23,971 bases of DNA, taken from Thermoplasmata archaeon M9B2D. GTDB taxonomy: Archaea; Thermoplasmatota; E2; DHVEG-1. Of this stretch, positions 16,667 through 22,583 are shown piece by piece (position 1 is the stretch's first letter; the number at the start of each line of letters is the position of its first letter). Under the pieces are notes generated by a model. That model saw only the letters and a program-made list of their open reading frames with translations, made no database searches and was not told the origin of the DNA. The position numbers were made by a program, and so were the translations under genes. The stretch lies in NCBI GenBank assembly GCA_002900555.1, contig MUGD01000020.1:1-23971 (forward strand). Reading direction: 5' to 3'.

Positions 16667-16811
16667 AGTGGTGAGGAAGGGCGACGTTCGGTTGGGTCTT
16701 GTCTTCCCGATCTGCGCTCTTGTCTTGCGATGACGCCTGGTGTTGCGTAGCTGCGTTGCGTCAGTGCGGCGCCGTATTTCGCGCCTCCTTCCCCCCTCCT
16801 TCCTTACCGTT
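16667..16811 (+). ncRNA. Candidate structured non-coding RNA with twin identical hairpin loops
   Basis: This gap of about 275 bp is non-coding, yet 139 bases of it are about 62% G+C by hand count in an AT-rich neighbourhood. GGTGAGGAAGG (16670-16680) pairs with CCTTCCTTACC (16798-16808), 11 bp with one G-U, extendable to about 14 with wobbles. Inside are four possible hairpins: GGTTGGG/CCCGATC (16690-16712), CGC/GCG (16715-16729), TGACGC/GCGTCA (16731-16763) and GGCGC/GCGCC (16768-16785). The first two have the same 9-base loop, TCTTGTCTT. CCTCCTTCC occurs twice on the 3' side (16784-16792, 16795-16803). A TATA box sits upstream and a T6 run follows at about 16830. The minus strand is an alternative: its 3' end would be followed at once by T6. 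It is not recognisable as 5S, SRP, RNase P or a guide RNA. A palindromic mobile repeat remains possible. Confidence 0.55.
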
Positions 16812-16818
16812 GTAGATG

Positions 16819-17400
16819 TCAAACTTCCTTTTTTAACCCTTGGTGTTTACGTTCTTGTACAACATCAAGGTCAATCGTCCCTTTTGAATATGCCTTAATA
16901 AATGTTCTTGAGTCTATGCTGTACATCTGAGAGTCACACATCAAAAAATATTCTGAACAGGCAGCGCTTTTCACCTCTTCGATGACGTCTCTTGTTATTG
17001 CTGAGGTGAAGTGATGGTCTTCTGAGAGAAAGACGTCAACGCCGTTTTTCAAGATGGAAACAAGAATATTGCAGTCATTGACGATATGATCTGCGGGAAC
17101 GCCATGGTGTTGCATGGAGCGAATACATGCGTGACCTAACGCGTCGGAAAGCAGCCGATTCTTAAAGTCAATGACAGTCGCGTGTGCATGAGTCCAGCGC
17201 TTTATTGCTTTTTTGTAGGTTTGCTCTGTGACGCGCCCCCAGATTTTTAGTTGTTCAAGTTCAGAGGCAACGGTAGTGGTCACAAAACAAGGGATACGAT
17301 CACGTGCTAATATATCTATGATCCGATCAATCAAGGAAGTAGTTTTTAATAGGAATGACGTATCAAACGAGACGCTTCGAATCTGTAGTGTTTTAACCAT
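16819..17400 (-). CDS. PIN-domain ribonuclease-like protein
   Basis: A 193-residue protein whose first ~140 residues look like a PIN domain. The usual acidic residues are in place: Asp13 in SFDTSFLL, Glu47 in VASELEQL, Asp109 in HIVNDCNILV and Asp128 in VDVFLSEDHHF. These would bind metal for single-strand RNA cleavage. The C-terminal ~50 residues are a lineage-specific tail. VapC toxins share this fold, but no antitoxin-sized gene lies next to it; upstream is tRNA-Arg. It may therefore be a stand-alone RNA-processing nuclease rather than a toxin. Its 3' end abuts the structured GC-rich element. Substrate unknown. Confidence 0.75.
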   Translation of the reverse strand: MVKTLQIRSVSFDTSFLLKTTSLIDRIIDILARDRIPCFVTTTVASELEQLKIWGRVTEQTYKKAIKRWTHAHATVIDFKNRLLSDALGHACIRSMQHHGVPADHIVNDCNILVSILKNGVDVFLSEDHHFTSAITRDVIEEVKSAACSEYFLMCDSQMYSIDSRTFIKAYSKGTIDLDVVQERKHQGLKKEV

Positions 17401-17468
17401 TTTTTATTCCAAATCTGTTCTTATTTTTTTCCATTAGTTTACCATGACCTATTCAATAAAGGGGAAAG

Positions 17469-17542
17469 CGGACCTATGGGGATTCGAACCCCAGTATCCG
17501 GCTCCGAAGGCCGGAAGGATATCCAGACTACCTCATAGGCCC
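17469..17542 (-). tRNA. tRNA-Arg (anticodon TCG)
   Basis: The cloverleaf is complete: acceptor GGGCCTA/TAGGTCC, D stem AGGT/TCCT, anticodon stem CCGGC/GCCGG with loop CTTCGGA (anticodon TCG, reading CGA), and T arm TGGGG-TTCGAAT-CCCCA. The discriminator base is G, CCA is not encoded, and there is no intron. A TTTTATAG element around 17570-17577, read leftward, is a plausible promoter. Confidence 0.95.
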
Positions 17543-17706
17543 ATTGTGATGAATGGAATTGCACATCTACTATAAAACTTAGAGTGTTGTCACGTATTTC
17601 ATTGATTATTTTATGGTTGTACTGCTAGGTCTATCAATCAATCGTGATATCCTTTTACTGTCAAACTATAACACGTTACAATGTATCAATACAACAGAAA
17701 ATGGAG
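17543..17706. other. AT-rich intergenic region between tRNA-Arg and the pseudogene
   Basis: No gene is visible. It contains the promoter-like element for the leftward tRNA and an ACTATAACAC element near 17665 that could once have driven the rightward response-regulator gene. Confidence 0.4.
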
Positions 17707-18081
17707 ATGATCGATAAAGAAAAATATTCTGATCGTCGATACTGACGCCGATATCAGTTTGTCCATAAAAAACCTTATTGAAGACGAGGGACATGAAGTG
17801 TACTGTGCAGTGAACGGATTGGAATGTCTAGGGTTGCTAGAAAAAGGGTTTACCGGGGTTCTATTCATCGACCTTCGATTACCATAGAGGGAGGGGGAAA
17901 AATAATTAAAAACAAAATCGCAAAAAGAAAGCTTGAAAAAACGTCGATATCATTATCTTTTCTGCTGTGGGAAGCTCCCTGTCATTAGAAGATAAAAGAC
18001 CTTGAACCGCACATGTATGATTACATCGTAAAACCATTCGATATTAAAAATCTCGTAGAATGTATAGAAAAAAACACACTA
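17707..18081 (+). pseudogene. Decayed response-regulator receiver domain
   Basis: Conceptual translation recovers a CheY-like receiver in pieces. KNILIVDTDADISLSIKNLI carries the acidic pocket, then VLFIDLRLP includes the phospho-acceptor Asp, interrupted by TAG at 17884-17886. A fragment NVDIIIFSAVGSSLS follows in another register, and finally YDYIVKPFDIKNLVECIEKN includes the conserved Lys-Pro. At least one extra base near 17719 separates the likely ATG 17707 from the domain frame. An in-frame stop and further frame changes, including a TGA near 18004, disrupt the rest. A single sequencing error cannot explain this, so the gene is most likely dead. It was a receiver-only protein of about 120 residues; no kinase is adjacent. 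Confidence 0.8.
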
Positions 18082-18120
18082 AAAAAAAAAGATGAAAGGA
18101 AGCTATTGATAGCTTTCTTT
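18081..18120 (-). terminator. Hairpin plus T10 terminator of ftsZ
   Basis: Just beyond the ftsZ stop, the sequence 18095-18120 forms a 12-bp stem (one G-U) around a tiny TG loop: AAAGGAAGCTAT against ATAGCTTTCTTT. On the minus strand it is followed 4 bases later by ten T (A10 at 18081-18090). This has the form of an intrinsic terminator. It overlaps the end of the pseudogene region on the other strand. Confidence 0.65.
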
Positions 18121-18128
18121 AGGTCTTT

Positions 18129-19253
18129 CTACCGTACAAAATCGATATTTCCCATCTTTGGGTTTGACATGACTCTTCGCTGTGGAATGACTGGGGCAGT
18201 CGGATTTGTCCGGCGTTCAGGTCGAGAGGTAAGGAGATTTGGCGATTGAACACCGGTCATGATTGCCATCACCCGGCATTTTCCTTCAAAAGAAGGATCC
18301 ACCCGTGCCCCAAGGATGACATTGGAATAACAATCCATATCCTCGGTGAGAGCTTTGGCGACCTCTTGGACGTATTTTAAACTCATGTTCGGACCACCCG
18401 TGATATGAACAAGTGCGCTATGGGCACCACGATAATCGACATTGAGAAGTGGATGATTTAACGCTTCTTTTACGATCGTATCGACTCCTGCATCCTCATC
18501 AGCTTCTCCCCAGAGCATCACAGAAAGACCACCGGAATCCATGACCGATTTCATATCAGCGAAATCAAGGTTGATCAATGAAGGAACAGAGATCGTTTCA
18601 GAAATTCCCTTCACGGTTTCTGCAACCAATTGATCCATGACCGAGAACGCCTGGTTAATCGGTAGATTTGGTACAAATTCCATTAATCGGTTGTTATCAA
18701 GAACCACGGTACTGTCTGCAGTGACCCGTAGTTTATCAAGGCCTTCGTCCGCCTTTACAAGACGCGCACGCTCCACGTTGAACGGTGTTGAAACCATACA
18801 AGTGACAATCGCCCCAAGTTTCTTTGCAATCTCTGCAACAACAGGGGAAGATCCGGTTCCCGTACCACCACCCATTCCAGCACAGACAAAGACTAAGTCA
18901 GCGCCTTGTAACATTTCCTCAAGTTCTCTACTTGATTCCCTCGCTGCACGCTCACCCATCTCAGGGAACCCACCTGCACCAAGTCCTCGTGTCAGGTTTT
19001 TCCCAATGAGAAGTTTTTTATCAGCGTCGACGAGATCAAGTGCGATTTTATCAGTATTAATTGCAATGGTTTCTGCTCCCTTTACTCCTAACTTGTGGAG
19101 CCGGGTGATTGTGTTGCCCCCAGCACCACCACATCCAATAATCACAATCCGAGCATTACCAAAGAGTCCATCATCAATCTTCTGCCTGCTTTCCTCGCTT
19201 ATCTTATTTTCTATTGCGGTCTCCACAAAAGACTGCATTCTATTTTCGGCCAT
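18129..19253 (-). CDS. ftsZ: Cell-division GTPase FtsZ
   Basis: A tubulin-superfamily GTPase that forms the division ring. The 374 residues have [15 protein letters not shown] (38-52), the tubulin signature GGGTGTG (128-134), and the T7 loop NLDFADM with N228, D230 and D233 for GTP hydrolysis. A short linker leads to the C-terminal peptide MGNIDFVR, which resembles partner-binding tails of FtsZ. AGGAGG about 9 bases before ATG 19253 is a strong ribosome site. The gene follows a CdrS-like ribbon-helix-helix gene with a 96-bp gap containing a 12-bp hairpin, so they are probably co-transcribed. Synteny with cdrS suggests the FtsZ2 type by analogy with haloarchaea; the paralogue was not settled by alignment. 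Confidence 0.96.
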   Translation of the reverse strand: MAENRMQSFVETAIENKISEESRQKIDDGLFGNARIVIIGCGGAGGNTITRLHKLGVKGAETIAINTDKIALDLVDADKKLLIGKNLTRGLGAGGFPEMGERAARESSRELEEMLQGADLVFVCAGMGGGTGTGSSPVVAEIAKKLGAIVTCMVSTPFNVERARLVKADEGLDKLRVTADSTVVLDNNRLMEFVPNLPINQAFSVMDQLVAETVKGISETISVPSLINLDFADMKSVMDSGGLSVMLWGEADEDAGVDTIVKEALNHPLLNVDYRGAHSALVHITGGPNMSLKYVQEVAKALTEDMDCYSNVILGARVDPSFEGKCRVMAIMTGVQSPNLLTSRPERRTNPTAPVIPQRRVMSNPKMGNIDFVR

Positions 19254-19282
19254 TTCTTCGTTCCTCCTATTCTGGTAGTTGG

Positions 19283-19309
19283 GAAGGCCGTCGAAAGTCG
19301 ACGGCCTTC
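19283..19309. promoter_or_regulatory. Perfect 12-bp hairpin in the cdrS-ftsZ intercistronic region
   Basis: GAAGGCCGTCGA and TCGACGGCCTTC flank a 3-base loop, a perfect GC-rich 12-bp stem. It starts 29 bp upstream of the ftsZ ATG, ahead of its AGGAGG site. No T-tract follows on the minus strand, so it does not look like an intrinsic terminator. A processing site, mRNA stabiliser or attenuating element for ftsZ is more likely. Beside it lies a smaller AGGGG/CCCCT inverted repeat (about 19315-19336). Confidence 0.6.
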
Positions 19310-19349
19310 ACTAAAGGGGTGCATCCCATCCCCTGCTTTTACCTTGATT

Positions 19350-19577
19350 TTACTTTTTCATGTAAGGCTCTATAGCAGCGGCCGCAGCTTCCAATTCCTG
19401 GATTTTTTTGAATTTGTCCGCTTTTGCAAGAATACGGTTTGAGTGATTGTCTATATATTCTTTTACCGCATGTCGTACTACCTCAGAACGAGTCGAAAAC
19501 TCTCCCAATCGAATAAAAACGTCGATTTGTCTGAGATCGATTTGAGGTAATCGGATAGTGATGCGGTCGTTTTCCAT
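19350..19577 (-). CDS. cdrS: Ribbon-helix-helix regulator, CdrS-like
   Basis: A 75-residue DNA-binding protein. The N-terminal strand DRITIRLP is followed by two helices (QIDVFIRLGEF, then STRSEVVRHAVKEYI), the classic MetJ/Arc/CopG fold that dimerises on palindromic DNA. The C-terminal ~25 residues are a Lys/Ala-rich helix. ATG 19577 is preferred to the in-frame start at 19607, because GAGGAG lies 5 bases before it. In haloarchaea the RHH protein CdrS is encoded upstream of ftsZ2 and controls cell division; the same order here supports that identity, but it rests on synteny and fold. The upstream region carries a TATA box and an inverted repeat suited to autoregulation. Confidence 0.8.
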   Translation of the reverse strand: MENDRITIRLPQIDLRQIDVFIRLGEFSTRSEVVRHAVKEYIDNHSNRILAKADKFKKIQELEAAAAAIEPYMKK

Positions 19578-19634
19578 AGTTCTCCTCACATTCTTCTTGT
19601 CTGCCAATCAGATGTCGTTTTTATGTCATATATG

Positions 19635-19677
19635 CGATGTTTTGTACATCGACAAATGTCAAACGGCATCATTTGTC
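19635..19677 (-). promoter_or_regulatory. Candidate operator of the cdrS-ftsZ unit: two adjoining inverted repeats
   Basis: GACAAATG (19651-19658) and CATTTGTC (19670-19677) form a perfect 8-bp inverted repeat with an 11-bp spacer. It directly abuts CGATGT-TTTGT-ACATCG (19635-19651), another perfect repeat, and the 8-bp palindrome CATATATG (19627-19634). Together they lie just downstream of the start site predicted from the TATA box at 19708-19717, where a bound repressor would block transcription. RHH proteins bind such repeats, so the CdrS-like protein itself is the natural candidate. Confidence 0.6.
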
Positions 19678-19707
19678 TGACAAGCATAGAAACGAATACG
19701 TGCTTTG

Positions 19708-19717
19708 TTTATATATC
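19708..19717 (-). promoter_or_regulatory. TATA box of the cdrS-ftsZ unit
   Basis: GATATATAAA on the minus strand is a good TATA element. It predicts transcript start near 19686 and a leader of about 110 bases before the cdrS-like ATG 19577, unusually long for an archaeal mRNA. Confidence 0.6.
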
Positions 19718-19817
19718 TTTCTATTTTTTAGGTTCAGTACATCACACAAAACAACAAAATTTTTTTATGAAAAAAAATCGATTTTCTATCTAGAAATCAA
19801 CATCATAATCGAATGAA

Positions 19818-19858
19818 TTTATAAACGTATGCAGGTACTAATGCACGTACTAACGCGT
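19818..19858. repeat. Tandem 12-mer repeat beside a symmetric TATA-like element
   Basis: GTACTAATGCAC (19835-19846) is followed directly by GTACTAACGCGT (19847-19858), identical at 9 of 12 positions. The palindrome TTTATAAA lies at 19818-19825. No gene begins downstream on the plus strand, and the site is between the ends of two leftward transcription units. It may be a protein-binding site or an unrecognised promoter. Confidence 0.35.
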
Positions 19859-19880
19859 GTAATTATTTGCTTTTTCTTTT

Positions 19881-19889
19881 AAAAAAAAA
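19881..19889 (-). terminator. T9 tract after aIF2-beta
   Basis: Nine T on the minus strand begin about 8 bases beyond the stop of the aIF2-beta gene, with a second T-rich stretch close by. This fits archaeal T-tract termination. Confidence 0.5.
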
Positions 19890-19897
19890 TCTGATTT

Positions 19898-20518
19898 TTA
19901 TTGCACGCACCGACCAAACGCAACCGTACCTGAAATCTTTTCTATTTTCACTTTTACAGTCGCACCTTTAATCGCACCTGGAATATAAATGACATACTTA
20001 TCAAAAAAAGCGACACCATCACCGCGCTTGCCGATATCTTTTATCGTCAGTTCGTAAATCTCCCCCTCTTTAAAAATCTCTGTTGGCACTACTGTTTTTC
20101 TCTTTTTCATCGAACCAATCGATCGAAATGCCCCGCAAGCATCACAGCGAATAAGAAGCGTCCGGTCCTTTTTCACTAAATGCGTATCCGGTCGATTACA
20201 CTCAGAACAAATCACATAAGTGTCAACATACTCATCGAGTCTATCTTGAATGGTTTTTATCGGTATTTTCCCCTGGAATATGACGCGGCCACTTGAGATA
20301 TCACCTGCAGTACCAACACTACCAAGCAAAAATTTCAAAAAATGATTTGCATCACGATTCAACACGTCAATGATTTTATCAAAATTTTTTAGAACGGTCG
20401 TATTGCCTTCGTAGAATACATCGACTTTCGGTACTTTAAAACGATCATCATCAATACGTTCCTTTGCAGTCGCAGTATGTACTCGTTTTAACAACTCATT
20501 ATAATTTACTTTATTCAT
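19898..20518 (-). CDS. Translation initiation factor aIF2 subunit beta with C-terminal TRAM domain
   Basis: The beta subunit of the heterotrimer that brings initiator Met-tRNA to the ribosome. The N-terminal part matches archaeal aIF2-beta (NYNELLKRV; FYEGNTTVLKNF; FLLGSVGTAG; GRVIFQGKI). A zinc ribbon uses Cys104, Cys107, Cys125 and Cys128 (CSECNRPDTHL; CDACGAF). Residues ~148-206 form a TRAM-like domain (GEIYELTIKDIGKRGDGVAF; VYIPGA-like YVIYIPGAIKG), which extends the ~140-residue core to 206. TRAM domains bind RNA, so the fusion may strengthen contact with tRNA or rRNA. The start ATG has no Shine-Dalgarno motif, and a TTTTTATC element about 25 bp upstream suggests a nearly leaderless mRNA. 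Confidence 0.93.
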   Translation of the reverse strand: MNKVNYNELLKRVHTATAKERIDDDRFKVPKVDVFYEGNTTVLKNFDKIIDVLNRDANHFLKFLLGSVGTAGDISSGRVIFQGKIPIKTIQDRLDEYVDTYVICSECNRPDTHLVKKDRTLLIRCDACGAFRSIGSMKKRKTVVPTEIFKEGEIYELTIKDIGKRGDGVAFFDKYVIYIPGAIKGATVKVKIEKISGTVAFGRCVQ

Positions 20519-20565
20519 ACGATACGATGGCGAAATACATCGAATGATAAAAATCTTCCGTAGAC

Positions 20566-20573
20566 AAAAAAAA
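20566..20573 (-). terminator. T8 tract after the 45-residue small protein gene
   Basis: Eight T on the minus strand lie about 27 bases beyond the stop of the small gene, within a CTTCC/GGAAG inverted repeat. This would separate it from the aIF2-beta transcript. Confidence 0.4.
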
Positions 20574-20599
20574 GGAAGAGATGGAAAGAAAATGTCGAT

Positions 20600-20737
20600 T
20601 TACAGGTGGGGTTGATTAGAACGCAGAAGCGCACCCATAACAAAGAAACCATCTTTCATTGCCTGTTCAGCAAGGTCAACTTGCGTCGTATATACCTTTG
20701 TATTATCTTTTGTCCAATGCCAAATGAACTCGGCCAT
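20600..20737 (-). CDS. 45-residue small protein of unknown function
   Basis: The minus-strand frame from ATG 20737 to TAA 20600-20602 encodes MAEFIWHWTKDNTKVYTTQV, then DLAEQAMKDGFFVMGALLRS and NQPHL. It has a normal amino-acid composition, with two Trp close together and an amphipathic C-terminal helix. GGGGGAGAG about 7 bases before the ATG is a convincing ribosome site. A promoter-like AT element (near 20789-20797), a palindrome at the predicted start site and a T8 terminator complete an independent small transcription unit between elp3 and aIF2-beta. I do not recognise the family. The coding call rests on ribosome site, spacing and composition. Confidence 0.65.
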   Translation of the reverse strand: MAEFIWHWTKDNTKVYTTQVDLAEQAMKDGFFVMGALLRSNQPHL

Positions 20738-20751
20738 AATCTACTCTCCCC

Positions 20752-20766
20752 CAACCAATTTGGTTG
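20752..20766. promoter_or_regulatory. 15-bp palindrome in the leader of the small protein gene
   Basis: CAACCAA-T-TTGGTTG is a perfect 7-bp inverted repeat around one base. It ends 14 bp before the small gene's ATG, directly upstream of its ribosome site. A TATA-like element (ATTATTTAAAG, minus strand, near 20789-20797) predicts transcript start right at its outer edge. A repressor site or a tight leader hairpin are both possible. Confidence 0.45.
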
Positions 20767-20803
20767 CAAACGAAGAAAACACTATGTCTTTAAATAATTT
20801 TTT

Positions 20804-20810
20804 AAAAAAA
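20804..20810 (-). terminator. T7 tract after elp3
   Basis: Seven T on the minus strand begin 6 bases beyond the elp3 stop, inside a TTTTTTAAAAAAA symmetric stretch. It is a likely terminator for elp3. Confidence 0.45.
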
Positions 20811-20816
20811 GAAGGT

Positions 20817-22403
20817 CTATGGTTGTATTATTTTAGATACGTAGATTCCGTCATCGGAAAAACCTAATTTTCTGTAGTATGGTTTTACACCGACACCGCT
20901 AAGCACAAATAAATGTTTTTTTTCATACCGTTCAAGACAGATACGTTCTGCTTCGTACAAAAGATACTTCCCATATCCTCTATGTTGGAATGCTTCAGAG
21001 CTACGTTCACCAAGTGGAGCCTCACGACCAAGTATTTTTAATTCTCTGATAATCATACATGGTTCTTTTTGAAGTTCTGGACGATGCGGGCTTGCAACAT
21101 CTCGCAACCGTATATATCCAATCATAATATCCTGCGTTGTATCCTCAAGAGAAATAAAAATCTCTTCACCGCCGTTCGCCCGATACCGACGATGCACACA
21201 AGAAAGAGATTCATCGGTCAATGTCTTTGTTTTTTCAGCAGGAACATGTCCGATCTCTCGGCAGCGGATACACCGACAAGACGTCGTATGTTCCTGCATC
21301 TCTTTTTCAACATATTGCCGAAGATTGCTTTTTGTAATCCCTGTAACAATTTGATGAGATGGTATATCGCGTTGTATTCGTTGAATACGTACCCACTCTG
21401 GAACCTCCTGTTTTATACGGGCGATGAGGCGAGACGCCTGATCTGTTGTGAGAGGTTCATAGTTTCCTTGTTTCCAGAGGTCATATAGTGTGGTCCCTTT
21501 CACAATAAGGGTCGGATAAATCTTTATCATGTCTGGTTTGAAGTCCTCATTTGTGAAGATCTCATGGAATGCTTCCAAATCTCTTCTTTCCGTGCTTCCT
21601 GGCAGACCAGGCATCATATGATAGCAGACTTTTAACCCTGCATCTTTCGCGATGCGAGTCGCTGCAATCGAATCAGAAACCGTATGACCTCGTTTGATCC
21701 CAAACAGTATTGTATCAAAAATTGTCTGTACACCTAATTCAACCCGTGTAGCACCTAAGAATAATGCATGGTCAGCATGTTGTAACCGAAACCAGTCAGG
21801 GCGCGTCTCAACAGTCAGACCAATACATCGTGATGGTGCTGTCTCATTTTTCTTTTTTGCTAGTTCTAATGTTTTAGATCGTTGATTATTCAACGCATCA
21901 TAACATCGTTTCACAAACCACTGTTGGTAGTCGGGTAGACGAGCTGTAAAGGTTCCACCCATGATGATAAGGTCAACTTTATCAGTCACATGCCCAATTG
22001 CGTGAAGTTGCTCAATACGGCTCCGTACCTGCAGATATGGATCGAAATTGTTACAGCAGGCACGCATGGCAGCAGGCTCATGTCCAGTATAGCTTTGCGG
22101 TGTGTTGCTCTCCGGGCCACCCGGGCAAGGTACGCATTTTCCATGAGGGCACATCTCCGGCGAGGTCATGGCAGCAATGATGGAGACACCAGAAAGCGTA
22201 CGGGTCGATTTCTTCCGTAACAAGGAGTATGGTACCTGGTTCTCGAATCGATCTGTAGGAAGTTTTGCAAGAATCTCGCTGTCCCGTGGTATCGTTTGCA
22301 GGTTGTACTTTTTACACAATTTCACTTTGGCTTTATGCAGTTCGTCTTTTGATTGAATTTTTTTCAAAAGAATCAGTTCAATAATATCTTGGTGAAATGG
22401 CAT
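20817..22403 (-). CDS. elp3: Elp3: tRNA uridine carboxymethyltransferase (radical SAM + acetyltransferase)
   Basis: The enzyme modifies the wobble uridine (U34) of tRNAs to a cm5U-type base, using S-adenosylmethionine radical chemistry and acetyl-CoA. The 528 residues match archaeal single-subunit Elp3. A basic N-terminal tRNA-binding region is followed by the radical-SAM cluster C85-x4-C90-x2-C93 in MCPHGKCVPCPGGPES. Further blocks are GGTFTARLPDYQQWF (149-163), ETRPDWF and RVELGVQT. A zinc-ligand segment has C376, C378 and C381. The GNAT domain (about 400-528) has the acetyl-CoA loop QHRGYGKYLL (473-482) and GVGVKPYYRKLGF. All motifs are intact. ATG 22403 has no obvious Shine-Dalgarno site. 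Confidence 0.96.
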   Translation of the reverse strand: MPFHQDIIELILLKKIQSKDELHKAKVKLCKKYNLQTIPRDSEILAKLPTDRFENQVPYSLLRKKSTRTLSGVSIIAAMTSPEMCPHGKCVPCPGGPESNTPQSYTGHEPAAMRACCNNFDPYLQVRSRIEQLHAIGHVTDKVDLIIMGGTFTARLPDYQQWFVKRCYDALNNQRSKTLELAKKKNETAPSRCIGLTVETRPDWFRLQHADHALFLGATRVELGVQTIFDTILFGIKRGHTVSDSIAATRIAKDAGLKVCYHMMPGLPGSTERRDLEAFHEIFTNEDFKPDMIKIYPTLIVKGTTLYDLWKQGNYEPLTTDQASRLIARIKQEVPEWVRIQRIQRDIPSHQIVTGITKSNLRQYVEKEMQEHTTSCRCIRCREIGHVPAEKTKTLTDESLSCVHRRYRANGGEEIFISLEDTTQDIMIGYIRLRDVASPHRPELQKEPCMIIRELKILGREAPLGERSSEAFQHRGYGKYLLYEAERICLERYEKKHLFVLSGVGVKPYYRKLGFSDDGIYVSKIIQP

Positions 22404-22583
22404 TCGTTGGCCGTATTATAGCCCTAGGTAAAAAATCTTTGTTACAACGACAAAAACGTACTGAAGTAGCCGTAGTTGCATTTTAGTCGACCCTTGAGTA
22501 TTCGATTTTTAGATATGAAGGATCACAAAAGGTCATGATTTCTTGTTTGTTCAGTAGGCAAATGTGTTTTTGTAATCCATCTA

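Noticed and set aside
16667..16811. Assignment of the GC-rich element to 5S rRNA, SRP RNA, RNase P RNA or a guide RNA
   Set aside because: It lacks 5S loop motifs, the SRP domain IV sequence, the RNase P universally conserved blocks and C/D or H/ACA boxes; the length also fits poorly for SRP and RNase P.
16667..16811. The same element as an insertion-sequence derivative
   Set aside because: The terminal arms could be inverted repeats, but I saw no flanking target duplication, no transposase fragment and no second copy in this window; not fully excluded genome-wide.
16819..17400. PIN protein as half of a VapBC toxin-antitoxin pair
   Set aside because: No antitoxin-sized gene overlaps or directly precedes it; the upstream neighbour is a tRNA gene.
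18013..18249. 78-residue plus-strand frame as a separate gene
   Set aside because: Its first ~25 residues are the tail of the decayed receiver domain, and the rest runs antisense into the 3' end of ftsZ.
18637..19278. 213-residue plus-strand frame opposite ftsZ
   Set aside because: Ser/Pro/Arg-rich shadow of the intact FtsZ gene; all conserved motifs are on the minus strand.
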